Assembly: GCA_002733905.1 (NCBI GenBank)
Contig: NVXK01000008.1
Span: forward strand, 106,358-163,051
DNA: 56,694 nucleotides
Reading direction: 5' to 3'
From: Robiginitomaculum sp.
GTDB lineage: Bacteria > Pseudomonadota > Alphaproteobacteria > Caulobacterales > Maricaulaceae
Below the pieces are notes generated by a model. That model did not search any database. It saw only the letters and a list, made by a program, of their open reading frames with translations, and had not been told where the DNA came from. A program made the translations under genes and the position numbers. Shown here piece after piece: positions 8,490 to 17,310 of the stretch (position 1 is its first letter; each line of letters begins with the position of its first letter).

Positions 8490-10315
8490 AACAAAAGCGC
8501 GATGATGGTGTTGTCGATATGGGACGCAGGTCAGCTATGCTGGGGATAGGTGGGCTTGGTGTGTTTGGCGTTCTGGCGAGCCGCCTTTACTATTTGCAAG
8601 TGACGCAAGCCGAAAATTATAAAATGCTTTCGGACAGGAACCGTTTTAACTTTAATACGACCATCCCTGAACGGGGGCGAATACTGGATAGACATGGTGA
8701 ACCCCTTGCCACGAATAAGCTTGATTTTCGTTTGGTCATGGTGCCCGAGCGGGTTCATAATATTGATGAAACGCTTGATACGATTGCCAAAATTTTACCA
8801 TTGAGTGCGCCGACACGTCGGCGGATCAAGAAAGATATTCGTGAACATGCGAAATTCGTACCGGTTCTGATTGATGAACATTTAGATTGGAAAGTGTTTT
8901 CGGCTTTGAATATGAAACTCCCCGATATTCCGGGGGTGTTGCCATTGGAAGATAAAGGGCGGGACTATCCACACAAAGGCTTATTCGCACATATTTTAGG
9001 GTATGTTGGTAAGCCTGCGCCAAGTGCGCTGAAGAACGATTCAGATCCTCTCCTACGGCAACCTACATTCCGTATGGGCAAGACGGGGGTCGAGCAGGGG
9101 CAAGACAAAATATTGCGCGGAAAATCTGGTCTTCAAAAGGTTGAAGTGAATGCGGTTGGCCGTACGGTGCGGTATTGGCAGGATGACAAAACGGACGCCG
9201 TTAAGGGGCAAGATGTTTGGTTGACCATAGATGCGGATTTGCAAAAATTTGCTGCGGCGCAAATGGGCGAGGAAAGCGGTGGTGTTGTTGTTATAGACGT
9301 GATGACAGGGGAGTTGCGTGTGCTTCTTTCAACGCCAACTTTTGACGGTAATTTATTCGTATCCGGTTTAACCCGTAAAGTGATGAAGCAGTTGAATAGT
9401 GATCCGCGTCGTCCGCAGTTTAATAAAGTTATTGGTGGTGGATATCCGCCCGCGTCAACGTTTAAAATGGTGGTGATGTTGGCCGCACTTGAAAATAACG
9501 TCATTCATCCTGAAGAAAAAATCTTTTGTTCGGGGAAGATTCATGTCGGCAATCGTGATTTCCATTGTTGGAAACGACGGGGACATCAATTAATGGATAT
9601 GCAAACTGCTTTGCAGCATTCTTGTGATGTATATTTCTATGAAGTCATTCAACGTTTGAGCATGGATAAAGTGAAAAGCATGGGGGAACGGCTTGGGCTT
9701 GGGCAAAAATTTGATATAGGTCTTGGCGGTCAACTTAGCGGTGTTGTTCCTGATCCTGCGTGGAAAAAGGCACGGATGGGTACGCAATGGCGAACGGGCG
9801 ATAGTTTGAACGCTGCGATTGGGCAGGGGTTTGTTCTTGCAACGCCACTACAACTTGCTGTTATGACAGCGCGCTTGGCAAATGGTGCACAGGCGGTTCA
9901 GCCGTCTTTGATTGTGGGGCAAGATTTGGGGACAATGGGCACGCTTGATATAAACCCTGATCACATTGCTTTCGTACAAAATGCAATGCGATCTGTGTGT
10001 GAAGTTCCAGGGGGGACGGCCTATCGGCACAATAGCCTTGGTATTACAGGGGTCGAAGTCGCAGGGAAAACGGGGACAGGGCAAGTGCGCGGTATTTCCG
10101 CAGCGGAGCGTCGCTCTGGCGTTTTGAAAAATCGGGACCTGCCTTGGAAATTACGAGACCACGGTATTATGGTTGGGTATGCACCCTATGATAATCCACG
10201 TTTTGCGATCGCGGTAATGGTGGAACATGGAGGCGGTAGTGCTTCTGCTGTGCCAAAATTTAGAGCTATTATGAAAAAAGCGCTTATTGATGATGGCGTC
10301 AAGGGAGGGGCGTAA
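8486..10315 (+). CDS. mrdA: Penicillin-binding protein 2, elongation-specific transpeptidase
   Basis: 609 residues. One N-terminal membrane span (about 17-37) is followed by a PBP dimerisation domain containing PERGRILDRHGEPLATN and by a class B transpeptidase domain. Catalytic motifs are complete: SxxK as S324-T-F-K327, SxD as S379-C-D381, and KTG at 528-530. It cross-links nascent peptidoglycan made by RodA during elongation. The gene overlaps mreD (ATGA) and rodA (TAATG), so translation is tightly coupled along the cluster. Confidence 0.97.
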   Translation: MKQKRDDGVVDMGRRSAMLGIGGLGVFGVLASRLYYLQVTQAENYKMLSDRNRFNFNTTIPERGRILDRHGEPLATNKLDFRLVMVPERVHNIDETLDTIAKILPLSAPTRRRIKKDIREHAKFVPVLIDEHLDWKVFSALNMKLPDIPGVLPLEDKGRDYPHKGLFAHILGYVGKPAPSALKNDSDPLLRQPTFRMGKTGVEQGQDKILRGKSGLQKVEVNAVGRTVRYWQDDKTDAVKGQDVWLTIDADLQKFAAAQMGEESGGVVVIDVMTGELRVLLSTPTFDGNLFVSGLTRKVMKQLNSDPRRPQFNKVIGGGYPPASTFKMVVMLAALENNVIHPEEKIFCSGKIHVGNRDFHCWKRRGHQLMDMQTALQHSCDVYFYEVIQRLSMDKVKSMGERLGLGQKFDIGLGGQLSGVVPDPAWKKARMGTQWRTGDSLNAAIGQGFVLATPLQLAVMTARLANGAQAVQPSLIVGQDLGTMGTLDINPDHIAFVQNAMRSVCEVPGGTAYRHNSLGITGVEVAGKTGTGQVRGISAAERRSGVLKNRDLPWKLRDHGIMVGYAPYDNPRFAIAVMVEHGGGSASAVPKFRAIMKKALIDDGVKGGA

Positions 10316-11454
10316 TGGCTATCAACTCTCGCACATCTGGCATTTCTGCGAAATTGTTCGAGATGAACTGGTTTCTGGTTGTCTTGATATTTTTGACAGG
10401 GTGCGTTGGGGTCGCAATGATTTATTCAGCCTCGGGTGGACAATGGAATTTGGGTGCAAAACAGCATCTTATACGCCTAATATTTGGTATGGTCATAATG
10501 TTGGGTATCGCATTCGTTGATATTCGAGTGTGGTTCACTCTGGCATATCCAGCCTATTTAGGGGCGCTCATCTTATTGATAGGTGTTGAGGTGATGGGGG
10601 TAAGTGTAAACGGTTCCCAAAGGTGGCTAGATTTAGGGTTCACACGGTTTCAGCCATCAGAGGTCATGAAAATGGCAATCGTTATGGCGCTTGCACGGTT
10701 TTATCATGATTTGCCGCAATGGCGTGTTTCTAAGCCTATCGGTATTATGGGGGCGGTGTTGATTATTTTTTTGCCTGTTGGTCTTATTTTGAATCAACCA
10801 GATTTAGGGACGTCATTATTGCTCGCGGCAACAGGGGTTGTTATGATTTTTCTTGCTGGGATTAGGTGGCGTGTCATTATTACCTCGTGTATTGCTGTCG
10901 TTATTGCTATTCCGCTTGCGTATAAATACGGCTTGAAAGACTATCAGCGGCAACGGGTTTTAACATTTTTAGACCCTGAAAGTGATCCGACTGGCGCAGG
11001 CTATCATATTATCCAGTCTAAAATCGCTCTGGGAAGCGGTGGGGTAAATGGTAAGGGGTTTATGGAGGGGACGCAGGCTAGTTTGAAATATGTGCCAGAG
11101 AATAGCACCGATTTTATCTTTACTGTGATTGGGGAAGAGTTCGGATTGATGGGTGGGTTGGGGACAATGCTTTTATATATTTTGATTATTGCTTTGTGCT
11201 TTTTACTCGCGTCTCAATGCAAACATATGTTTTCGCGGCTTCTGATACTTGGGCTTACAACGACATTTGCGCTTTATGTTTTTATTAATTTAGCAATGGT
11301 GATGGGGCTTGCTCCCGTCGTGGGAGTACCCCTGACATTAATATCTTGGGGTGGTACGGTGATGATGACTGTGTTGGCAGGGTTCGGCTTGATGTTTTCC
11401 GCACATTTGCACCGAGAAACGGAATTGCCGCGTGGATCGGGTTTGTTATTATAA
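10315..11454 (+). CDS. rodA: Peptidoglycan glycosyltransferase RodA (SEDS family)
   Basis: 379 residues with about ten membrane spans. It polymerises lipid II into glycan strands together with PBP2. SEDS hallmarks are visible: RWLDLGFTRFQPSEVMKMAIV, the NQPDLGTSLLL segment, and PENSTDFIFTVIGEEFG, which carries the catalytic aspartate loop. It is the last gene of the elongasome operon; after it a short hairpin (ATATGC-TGTG-GCATAT, 11467-11482) lies in the spacer, without a T-run. Confidence 0.96.
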   Translation: MAINSRTSGISAKLFEMNWFLVVLIFLTGCVGVAMIYSASGGQWNLGAKQHLIRLIFGMVIMLGIAFVDIRVWFTLAYPAYLGALILLIGVEVMGVSVNGSQRWLDLGFTRFQPSEVMKMAIVMALARFYHDLPQWRVSKPIGIMGAVLIIFLPVGLILNQPDLGTSLLLAATGVVMIFLAGIRWRVIITSCIAVVIAIPLAYKYGLKDYQRQRVLTFLDPESDPTGAGYHIIQSKIALGSGGVNGKGFMEGTQASLKYVPENSTDFIFTVIGEEFGLMGGLGTMLLYILIIALCFLLASQCKHMFSRLLILGLTTTFALYVFINLAMVMGLAPVVGVPLTLISWGGTVMMTVLAGFGLMFSAHLHRETELPRGSGLLL

Positions 11455-11539
11455 TTGCTTAAGTTCATATGCTGTGGCATATTCTCGTAAAAATAATAAT
11501 GTGGGTATTTTAAAATTACACATATAATTGGAGGTGAGT

Positions 11540-12820
11540 ATGCGTTCTTTTTTGACCGTTTTATTGGCATTGATTTTGATAGGCTGTCAAAATGCGAAAC
11601 CGTCCAAGACTGCTATCATGGTAAAAGAAGAACCGATTGTCATTATGATTGGCATTGATGGTTTGCGCTGGGATGCAATTGATCGCCATCCTGCGCCAGA
11701 GTTGAATGCCATTGCCGAAGCAGGGGTGCGGGCGCAATCTATGATTCCTGTTATGCCGTCGCTAACATTTGTAAATTTCTATTCTCTGGCGACGGGGCTT
11801 TATGCTGAGAATACGGGCATAACTGGCAATATGCCATATTCTATTGAATATGACGCGGTCATGGGGCGTAAAATGCACAGCGAATCCCGTTGGTGGGGCG
11901 GTGAGCCAATTTGGGTAACGGCCGAGAAGCAAAATATCCGCACAGCGGCTATGTTTTGGCTTGGCTCCGAGGCCGAAATAAAAGGTGTACGGCCAAGTCA
12001 TTGGTCGAAATATGAACATTACAAACCCCACGCCGAACGGGTTGAAAATGTGCTGAACTGGCTTGCTATGGACGCGCCAGAGCGTCCGCGTTTTATTACA
12101 ATTTATTTCTCTGATGTTGATTCGGCTCTCCATAGATATGGCCCAGAAACACCAGAAGAGGGCAATGCGATTGCTAAGGTTGATGCTAGTATTACGAGTT
12201 TGCGTGCAGGTATTGAAAAGCTTGGTTTGTCAGATCGTGTAAATCTTATCATTGTGTCCGATCATGGTATCACGCCGATTGATCCTGATTTTTTGGTGTA
12301 TTTGGATGATTATATCGACTTGAAACACGTCTTTGTTCCTTCTTTCGACAGTCCTGAAGGGCCACGTAGTAATCCGTTCGCGCATTTATTCGTGAAAGAC
12401 AAAGCGAATATTGACATGCTTTATAATAAACTTGTGAACGCACATCCGCATATGAAAGCGTATAAACGCGCTGATATTCCAAAAAGCTGGCATTTGGATA
12501 GCGCTGATAGAACTGGCGATATTTTTGTTGTCCTTGATGGTGGTGGTGTCGATGGCGGTAATGAAAAAGGCGGCGGGATGGTTTTTGCACGGTCTATGAA
12601 GTCCGTATACAAACATGCGCCAACAGGAATGCATGGATATGACCGTTTTGATCAGGATATGGGGGCAACATTTATTGCAATGGGGCCTAATTTTAAGGTA
12701 GGTGTCAAAGCCAAAACTTTTGAGAATGTAGAAGTATATGGTATTATCGCACGTATTCTTGATATCACACCTGCAAAAACTGATGGGGATATCAAACGGG
12801 TTGAATATTTTTTAAAATAA
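11540..12820 (+). CDS. Alkaline phosphatase superfamily lipoprotein, nucleotide pyrophosphatase/phosphodiesterase-like
   Basis: 426 residues. An N-terminal lipoprotein signal ends LILIGC, with the cysteine at about residue 17. Metal sites of the NPP branch are recognisable: IGIDGLRWDAID near the start, the nucleophile threonine in MPSLTFVNFYSLATG, YFSDVDSALHRYGPE, IIVSDHGITP and GMHGYD. Such enzymes cleave phosphodiester or pyrophosphate bonds outside the cell; the substrate is unknown. The ATG at 11540 follows GGAGGTGAG; a TTG at 11528 would precede that site and is rejected. The gene stands alone. Confidence 0.88.
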   Translation: MRSFLTVLLALILIGCQNAKPSKTAIMVKEEPIVIMIGIDGLRWDAIDRHPAPELNAIAEAGVRAQSMIPVMPSLTFVNFYSLATGLYAENTGITGNMPYSIEYDAVMGRKMHSESRWWGGEPIWVTAEKQNIRTAAMFWLGSEAEIKGVRPSHWSKYEHYKPHAERVENVLNWLAMDAPERPRFITIYFSDVDSALHRYGPETPEEGNAIAKVDASITSLRAGIEKLGLSDRVNLIIVSDHGITPIDPDFLVYLDDYIDLKHVFVPSFDSPEGPRSNPFAHLFVKDKANIDMLYNKLVNAHPHMKAYKRADIPKSWHLDSADRTGDIFVVLDGGGVDGGNEKGGGMVFARSMKSVYKHAPTGMHGYDRFDQDMGATFIAMGPNFKVGVKAKTFENVEVYGIIARILDITPAKTDGDIKRVEYFLK

Positions 12821-12865
12821 GGTAGAGAATAGGCGCATAAAATTACGGAATTATTTGAGGGACAT

Positions 12866-12885
12866 GCAAACAATTTTTTGTTTGC
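12866..12885. repeat. Short inverted repeat before the symporter gene
   Basis: GCAAACAA-TTTT-TTGTTTGC forms an 8-bp stem with a 4-base loop, 46 bases after the phosphodiesterase stop. An A-rich rather than T-rich stretch follows, so it is at best an imperfect terminator. Confidence 0.4.
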
Positions 12886-12953
12886 TAACGATAAAAAAAC
12901 TGTAATGACAATATAAAAATAGTGAATAATTAAATTCAATTTAGGGGATGTTT

Positions 12954-14387
12954 ATGGCTGGTTCAGCTTCAAATGCACAATGGTCTTCACGCTTTGCTTT
13001 TATTATGGCGGCGGTGGGGTCTTCCGTAGGGCTTGGTAATCTTTGGCGGTTTTCTGCTGAAGCAGGTCAAAATGGCGGCGGTGCTTTTATCATGATTTAT
13101 TTGGCATGTGTGTTGTTGATCGGTATTCCTGTTCTTATGAGCGAGTATATCATTGGTCGCGCAGGTGACGCGGCGAGTGCTATTCGTAGTGTTGATGATG
13201 TGGCTGAAAAATCTGGGGTGACGAAGCGCTGGAATGCTCTCGGGTATACAGGCATGATTGCGTCTTTTCTTATTGTAAGCTTTTACTGCGTTGTTGCGGC
13301 GTGGGTGATTATGTATATTCCAAAATTCTTGTTTGGGGCATTTGACGGGCAGACAGCTAGTGAAATTTCCGCACAATTTGGAGAGGCACGCGGTAATCGC
13401 TGGGGCTTTGGTATTAATAATATTGGTGTTATGTATTGCTTTACTGGTTTTGCGGCGTTAACGGCATGGCTTGTTTCGCGTGGTATTAATGACGGGATTG
13501 AATGGGCCTCGAAAGTCCTTATGCCGTTGTTTTTCGTGCTCCTTATTGGTCTCTCTATTTATAGTTTAATTTCTGGTTTCTCTACAGAAGTTATCACAGC
13601 GAGTGGTGAGAAAAGTAATGGTGCGGTTGAGGCTTTGAAATTCTTGTTTAAACCAGATTGGAGCGCGGTAAATGCAGAGGTCGCGACTGCGGCTCTGGGG
13701 CAGGCGTTCTTTTCTATTGGCCTTGGTAGTGCGATTATGATTACCTATGGTTCTTATTTGCCGAAATCTATCAGCATCCCAAAATCAGCGGTGATTGTTG
13801 GTCTGACGGATACGGCTGTTGCTTTGATTGCTGGCTTAGCGATTTTCCCGATTGTGTTTTCTCATGGTCTGGATGTAAATTCAGGCGCAGGTTTGTTCTT
13901 CGAAACACTTCCTGTTGCTCTTTCAGCTGCTCCTGGCGGCGCGTTTATCGGGGCAGCTTTCTTTATTCTGGCAATTTTTGCAGCTGTGACATCGTCGATT
14001 TCATTGCTAGAGCCGATTGTTGCGTGGGTGGTTGAACGTTTTAATGTATCACGCCGCAAAGCTGCGCTTATTATGGGCGTGCTTATGTGGGTTGTTGGTT
14101 TAGGTTCTGTCTTTATTGTTGGCTTTATGGATATCCTTGATGGGCGGATTACAGGTTCGATTTTGTTGCCGCTTACTGGTTTGCTCACTGTATTATTTGT
14201 TGGCTGGCGGATGAAGCGGGCAATGGTCACTGAGGAAATGCATGGTATTTCCCCTGTGCTCGCCAACTTCCTTTTCTTCCTTGTACGTTATGTCGCACCA
14301 ATATTTGTATTTATTGTACTTGTGCTAGGTGTTGATCATACATATTTCGGGGATACACTTGGTAAGGTCTTGCATCTTGTAAAGTAG
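12954..14387 (+). CDS. Sodium-dependent transporter, neurotransmitter:sodium symporter (SNF) family
   Basis: 477 residues with about eleven or twelve membrane spans and the LeuT-type fold. Span 1 carries AVGSSVGLGNLWRFSAEAGQNGGGAF, the most conserved part of the family, where backbone and side chains bind Na+ and substrate. AFFSIGLGSAIMITYGSYL (span 6 region) and AVTSSISLLEPIVAWVVE (span 8 region) also match. Substrates in bacteria are usually amino acids such as Leu, Ala, Tyr or Trp; which one applies here cannot be seen. The ATG at 12954 is preferred over 12948 because AGGGG lies six bases upstream. Confidence 0.92.
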   Translation: MAGSASNAQWSSRFAFIMAAVGSSVGLGNLWRFSAEAGQNGGGAFIMIYLACVLLIGIPVLMSEYIIGRAGDAASAIRSVDDVAEKSGVTKRWNALGYTGMIASFLIVSFYCVVAAWVIMYIPKFLFGAFDGQTASEISAQFGEARGNRWGFGINNIGVMYCFTGFAALTAWLVSRGINDGIEWASKVLMPLFFVLLIGLSIYSLISGFSTEVITASGEKSNGAVEALKFLFKPDWSAVNAEVATAALGQAFFSIGLGSAIMITYGSYLPKSISIPKSAVIVGLTDTAVALIAGLAIFPIVFSHGLDVNSGAGLFFETLPVALSAAPGGAFIGAAFFILAIFAAVTSSISLLEPIVAWVVERFNVSRRKAALIMGVLMWVVGLGSVFIVGFMDILDGRITGSILLPLTGLLTVLFVGWRMKRAMVTEEMHGISPVLANFLFFLVRYVAPIFVFIVLVLGVDHTYFGDTLGKVLHLVK

Positions 14388-14427
14388 GTATTCTTGTCGT
14401 CGTTAAAACACAGTAATGTGTGCGGCA

Positions 14428-14452
14428 GAGGCTTGCGCTCTGTGCAAGCCTC
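14428..14452. repeat. Inverted repeat after the symporter gene
   Basis: GAGGCTTGC (14428-14436) pairs with GCAAGCCTC (14444-14452) around a 7-base loop, a perfect 9-bp stem with possible extra GC pairs outside. It lies 41 bases past the symporter stop. No T-run follows. It is probably an mRNA 3'-end stabiliser or an imperfect terminator. Confidence 0.5.
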
Positions 14453-14570
14453 GCATATTAAGAAAATTGTAGGGTTGTTCAGTTATATCAAAATTTAATA
14501 GTAAGACTCTTTCTATAATCACTCTGGCTTTGAGGCGTTTTCGTGCTTCATGCTCCATAACGGATGTATA

Positions 14571-15191
14571 ATGAAAACAATTGCGTTTATGAAAATAGTG
14601 ACGATCACTGGGATGTGTATATGCACGATGAGTGCGTGTACCACTGTTGATTTATCGCAAGTGACATTCGATACGAAACCTGTAACAAAACTTGCCGAGG
14701 TCGAAAATGTTGTAGAACGTGCTTCTGCATCAATGATGGCCTTGTTTGAGAAAAAAGGGTGGTGCAAAACGGATTTGCGGGAGAAAACACAAACGGCGGC
14801 CAGCGTGTTGTTGAATGGTTTGGATTCTATATTTTCAAAGAAGACGCATTCACGGGCTTTGGTTGTGAATGCTCAAAAATTGTCTGATGACATCTATCTG
14901 GCAAAGAGCAAAGTTGAATTGGTGGCTCAGGCCGCAAATGTTTATCTGTCTACGCGAGATGTGAGTGTGGATTTGGGTGTTGAGCTTACGCTTTTGGAAT
15001 CTGCTCTTGTGACAGCGCGTGAAGCTGAAATAAAATTTGGCGAGATACTGGCGCTCAATAATTCAAGTCATAATCAACGCGAATATGATCAATTCCAGAC
15101 TTCTATAGATGATTTAAAAATGATAACAGATACATATGGTGTACGAATGCGCCGACAAATTATGTCGCGTGCAAATATTGAACATTCGTAA
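14571..15191 (+). CDS. Hypothetical lipoprotein
   Basis: 206 residues, not recognised. The N-terminus is a lipoprotein signal ending in MSAC, followed by about 180 mostly helical residues. The spacing of Leu, Ala and Val suggests helical hairpins (for example ASMMALFEKKGW, SVLLNGLDSIFSKK, VNAQKLSDDIYLAKSKVELVAQAANVYLST). An upstream ATG at 14550 exists, but the one at 14571 gives a normal signal peptide. It lies alone between the symporter and the Mla operon, with 108 bases to the next gene. Nothing visible suggests an enzyme. Confidence 0.6.
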   Translation: MKTIAFMKIVTITGMCICTMSACTTVDLSQVTFDTKPVTKLAEVENVVERASASMMALFEKKGWCKTDLREKTQTAASVLLNGLDSIFSKKTHSRALVVNAQKLSDDIYLAKSKVELVAQAANVYLSTRDVSVDLGVELTLLESALVTAREAEIKFGEILALNNSSHNQREYDQFQTSIDDLKMITDTYGVRMRRQIMSRANIEHS

Positions 15192-15204
15192 TTGCTCTCG
15201 CACT

Positions 15205-15232
15205 TTGAAATGACTTCTCATTATTTGATATT
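15205..15232 (+). promoter_or_regulatory. Candidate promoter of the Mla operon
   Basis: TTGAAA (15205-15210) and GATATT (15227-15232) are separated by 16 bases and match the -35/-10 consensus at five and four of six positions. The palindrome at 15236-15254 would sit just downstream, near the transcription start. The match is by eye only. Confidence 0.3.
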
Positions 15233-15235
15233 TAC

Positions 15236-15254
15236 TCACGTTAAGTTGACGTGA
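15236..15254. promoter_or_regulatory. 19-bp near-perfect palindrome upstream of the Mla operon
   Basis: TCACGTTAAGTTGACGTGA is a palindrome with one mismatch around a central G (TCACGTTAA-G-TTGACGTGA). It lies about 50 bases before the first Mla gene and just after a promoter-like sequence, the usual place for a repressor operator. The binding protein is unknown. Confidence 0.5.
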
Positions 15255-15305
15255 AACCCATCCTTTCTCTTGACGTAGAGGGGGAAGATTTGCAAATTAG
15301 TGTTT

Positions 15306-16481
15306 ATGAGTTTACGCCCACATACCAGTTCTGATGCCTATAGCTTTGAGATAGAAGACGAACAACTCATTGTGCGTGCTTTTGGGCGTTGGGACTTGCA
15401 TACCGTTAAAGAAATTGATGTGGCGTTGAAGGCTGATCTTGAAGCTTTGGGCTATGGGTATGCCGATGTAGATATGGCTGAAACTGGCTATATTCAAATT
15501 ATTTTTGATTTTGCGGATTTAACGCGCATGGATACGGCAGGTGCTTTTATTTTGACCCGCACAATCGGCTGTCATGATGGGTTTTGTCGACGTTGGTGTG
15601 TACGCAACGCAACGGACGGACAGAAGGGGTTGGTGTACGCCGCCGCAGAAGCAGCAGAAGGCATGGCGCCGTTAAAGCCTCGCCCATGGTATTCGCCACT
15701 TGAAACGCTTGGGAAAGCGAGTGTGAGGGCTTTGTCTGAAACCTATGATACGATTGCCTTTTTAGGGCAATTTATGATGGTTATGGCAAAGGTCATCTTA
15801 AACCCACGTCGTGTGCGTTGGAAATCCGTGACGTCTTTGATTGAAACTGTTGGGCTTGACGCAGTCCCGATTGTTATGACGCTTAGCTTTTTTATTGGTG
15901 CTGTGATTGCTTTTATGGGGTCTGATCTCTTACAATCATTCGGTGCCAAGATTTTCATGGTAGATCTTGTTGGGATTGCAGTCTTACGTGAGTTCGCGGT
16001 GTTGATTACTGCAATCTTGTTGGCGGGGCGCTCTAACTCTGCCTTTACGGCGCAAATCGGGTCGATGAAAATGCGCCAAGAAATAGATGCCATGGTCGTT
16101 ATCGGAATGAGTAAGGAGGAAGTTCTTGTCGCGCCGCGTGCAATCGCATGTTTGGTGGCCATGCCCATCCTCACATTTGCGGCTATGATTGCCGGTTTGG
16201 GGGGCGGGTTGTTAGTGGCGTGGTCACAAGATATTTCGCCTGTTCTTTTTCTGGCCCGTTTGAAAGAAGTTGTACCGTTAAATCATTTTTGGGTTGGTAT
16301 GATTAAGGCCCCCGTATTTGCTTTGGTCATTGCAGTCATTGGGTGTCGTCAAGGATTCGCTGTTGGCGGTTCTGTTGAATCGCTTGGTGCGCGTACTACG
16401 ACGAGTGTGGTGCAGGCAATTTTTACTGTGATTGTTCTTGATGCAATGTTTGCAATGCTCTTCTTGCGGTTGGGAATGTAG
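15306..16481 (+). CDS. mlaE: Mla-type ABC transporter permease (MlaE family) with N-terminal STAS domain
   Basis: About 391 residues. The first 115 residues form a STAS-like (MlaB-type) domain with FDFADLTRMDTAGAFIL at its core; the remainder is the MlaE permease with five or six membrane spans. The family segment ILLAGRSNSAFTAQIGSMKMRQEIDAM is evident. It moves phospholipids between inner membrane and periplasmic carriers together with the ATPase and MCE protein encoded next. Fusion of STAS and permease is common where no separate mlaB exists, and none is seen here. GTG at 15300 is an alternative start; the nearest purine-rich site (AGGGGGAAG) lies rather far upstream. Confidence 0.9.
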   Translation: MSLRPHTSSDAYSFEIEDEQLIVRAFGRWDLHTVKEIDVALKADLEALGYGYADVDMAETGYIQIIFDFADLTRMDTAGAFILTRTIGCHDGFCRRWCVRNATDGQKGLVYAAAEAAEGMAPLKPRPWYSPLETLGKASVRALSETYDTIAFLGQFMMVMAKVILNPRRVRWKSVTSLIETVGLDAVPIVMTLSFFIGAVIAFMGSDLLQSFGAKIFMVDLVGIAVLREFAVLITAILLAGRSNSAFTAQIGSMKMRQEIDAMVVIGMSKEEVLVAPRAIACLVAMPILTFAAMIAGLGGGLLVAWSQDISPVLFLARLKEVVPLNHFWVGMIKAPVFALVIAVIGCRQGFAVGGSVESLGARTTTSVVQAIFTVIVLDAMFAMLFLRLGM

Positions 16482-16482
16482 T

Positions 16483-17280
16483 ATGCGGGTTTTTGAAAAA
16501 CTTAAGCTGGACTGGGATGTGCCGATTGAAGTACGTGGATTGCGGACGCAATTTGGTACAAATGTGATTCACGAAAACCTTGACCTACGTCTCAATGCTG
16601 GTGAAATTTTAGGGGTTGTTGGCGGTTCTGGTAGTGGTAAGTCGGTCTTGCTGAACACGCTTCTTGACCTTAAAAAACCGGATGCGGGTAAAATTCTTGT
16701 TTTTGGTCGTGAGAGGAGCTCTCTCTCTGTTCAAGATCGGCGCCTTATCGATAACCGTACAGGCGTATTGTTCCAAGGTGGGGCATTGTTCTCCTCGCTA
16801 ACTGTACAGGAAAATATCATGGTGCCAATGCGGCAACATACTGATTTACCAGTGGCACTTATGCGCGAATTGGCGGATATGAAAATTAATATGGTCGGCT
16901 TGCCACGCCATGCTGCTACGCTCAGTCCTTCTGATTTATCTGGTGGTATGCGGAAACGGGCGGGCTTGGCACGGGCATTGGCGCTTGACCCGCAAATGTT
17001 GTTTTTGGACGAACCCACTGCGGGGCTAGACCCAATAGGGGCAAATGCATTTGATGAGTTGATTTTACAGCTTCGGGACGCACTTGGGTTAACTGTATTT
17101 ATGGTGACGCATGATTTGGATAGTTTGTTTGCTATTTGTGATCGTGTCGCGGTTCTTGTTGATAAACATATTCCAATTGCGGATACACTTGATAATGTGA
17201 TTAAATATGACCACCCTTGGGTACGTGAGTATTTTGGTGGTCCGCGCTCTCGTGCGGCGAGTTTAGGCAAGGCAATATGA
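16483..17280 (+). CDS. mlaF: Mla-type ABC transporter ATP-binding protein (MlaF family)
   Basis: 265 residues. The Walker A motif GGSGSGKS is at about 47-54, the signature LSGGMRKRAGLARAL at about 150, and Walker B MLFLDEPTAGLDP at about 170, followed by the H-loop in VTHDLDS. It powers the MlaE permease. The ATG at 16483 lies one base after the permease stop; an in-frame ATG at 16432 inside mlaE is rejected. The short C-terminal extension after the core is typical of MlaF. Confidence 0.93.
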   Translation: MRVFEKLKLDWDVPIEVRGLRTQFGTNVIHENLDLRLNAGEILGVVGGSGSGKSVLLNTLLDLKKPDAGKILVFGRERSSLSVQDRRLIDNRTGVLFQGGALFSSLTVQENIMVPMRQHTDLPVALMRELADMKINMVGLPRHAATLSPSDLSGGMRKRAGLARALALDPQMLFLDEPTAGLDPIGANAFDELILQLRDALGLTVFMVTHDLDSLFAICDRVAVLVDKHIPIADTLDNVIKYDHPWVREYFGGPRSRAASLGKAI

Positions 17281-17310
17281 GTATGATGAAGAAAGTTCAA
17301 GGCCAGTACT

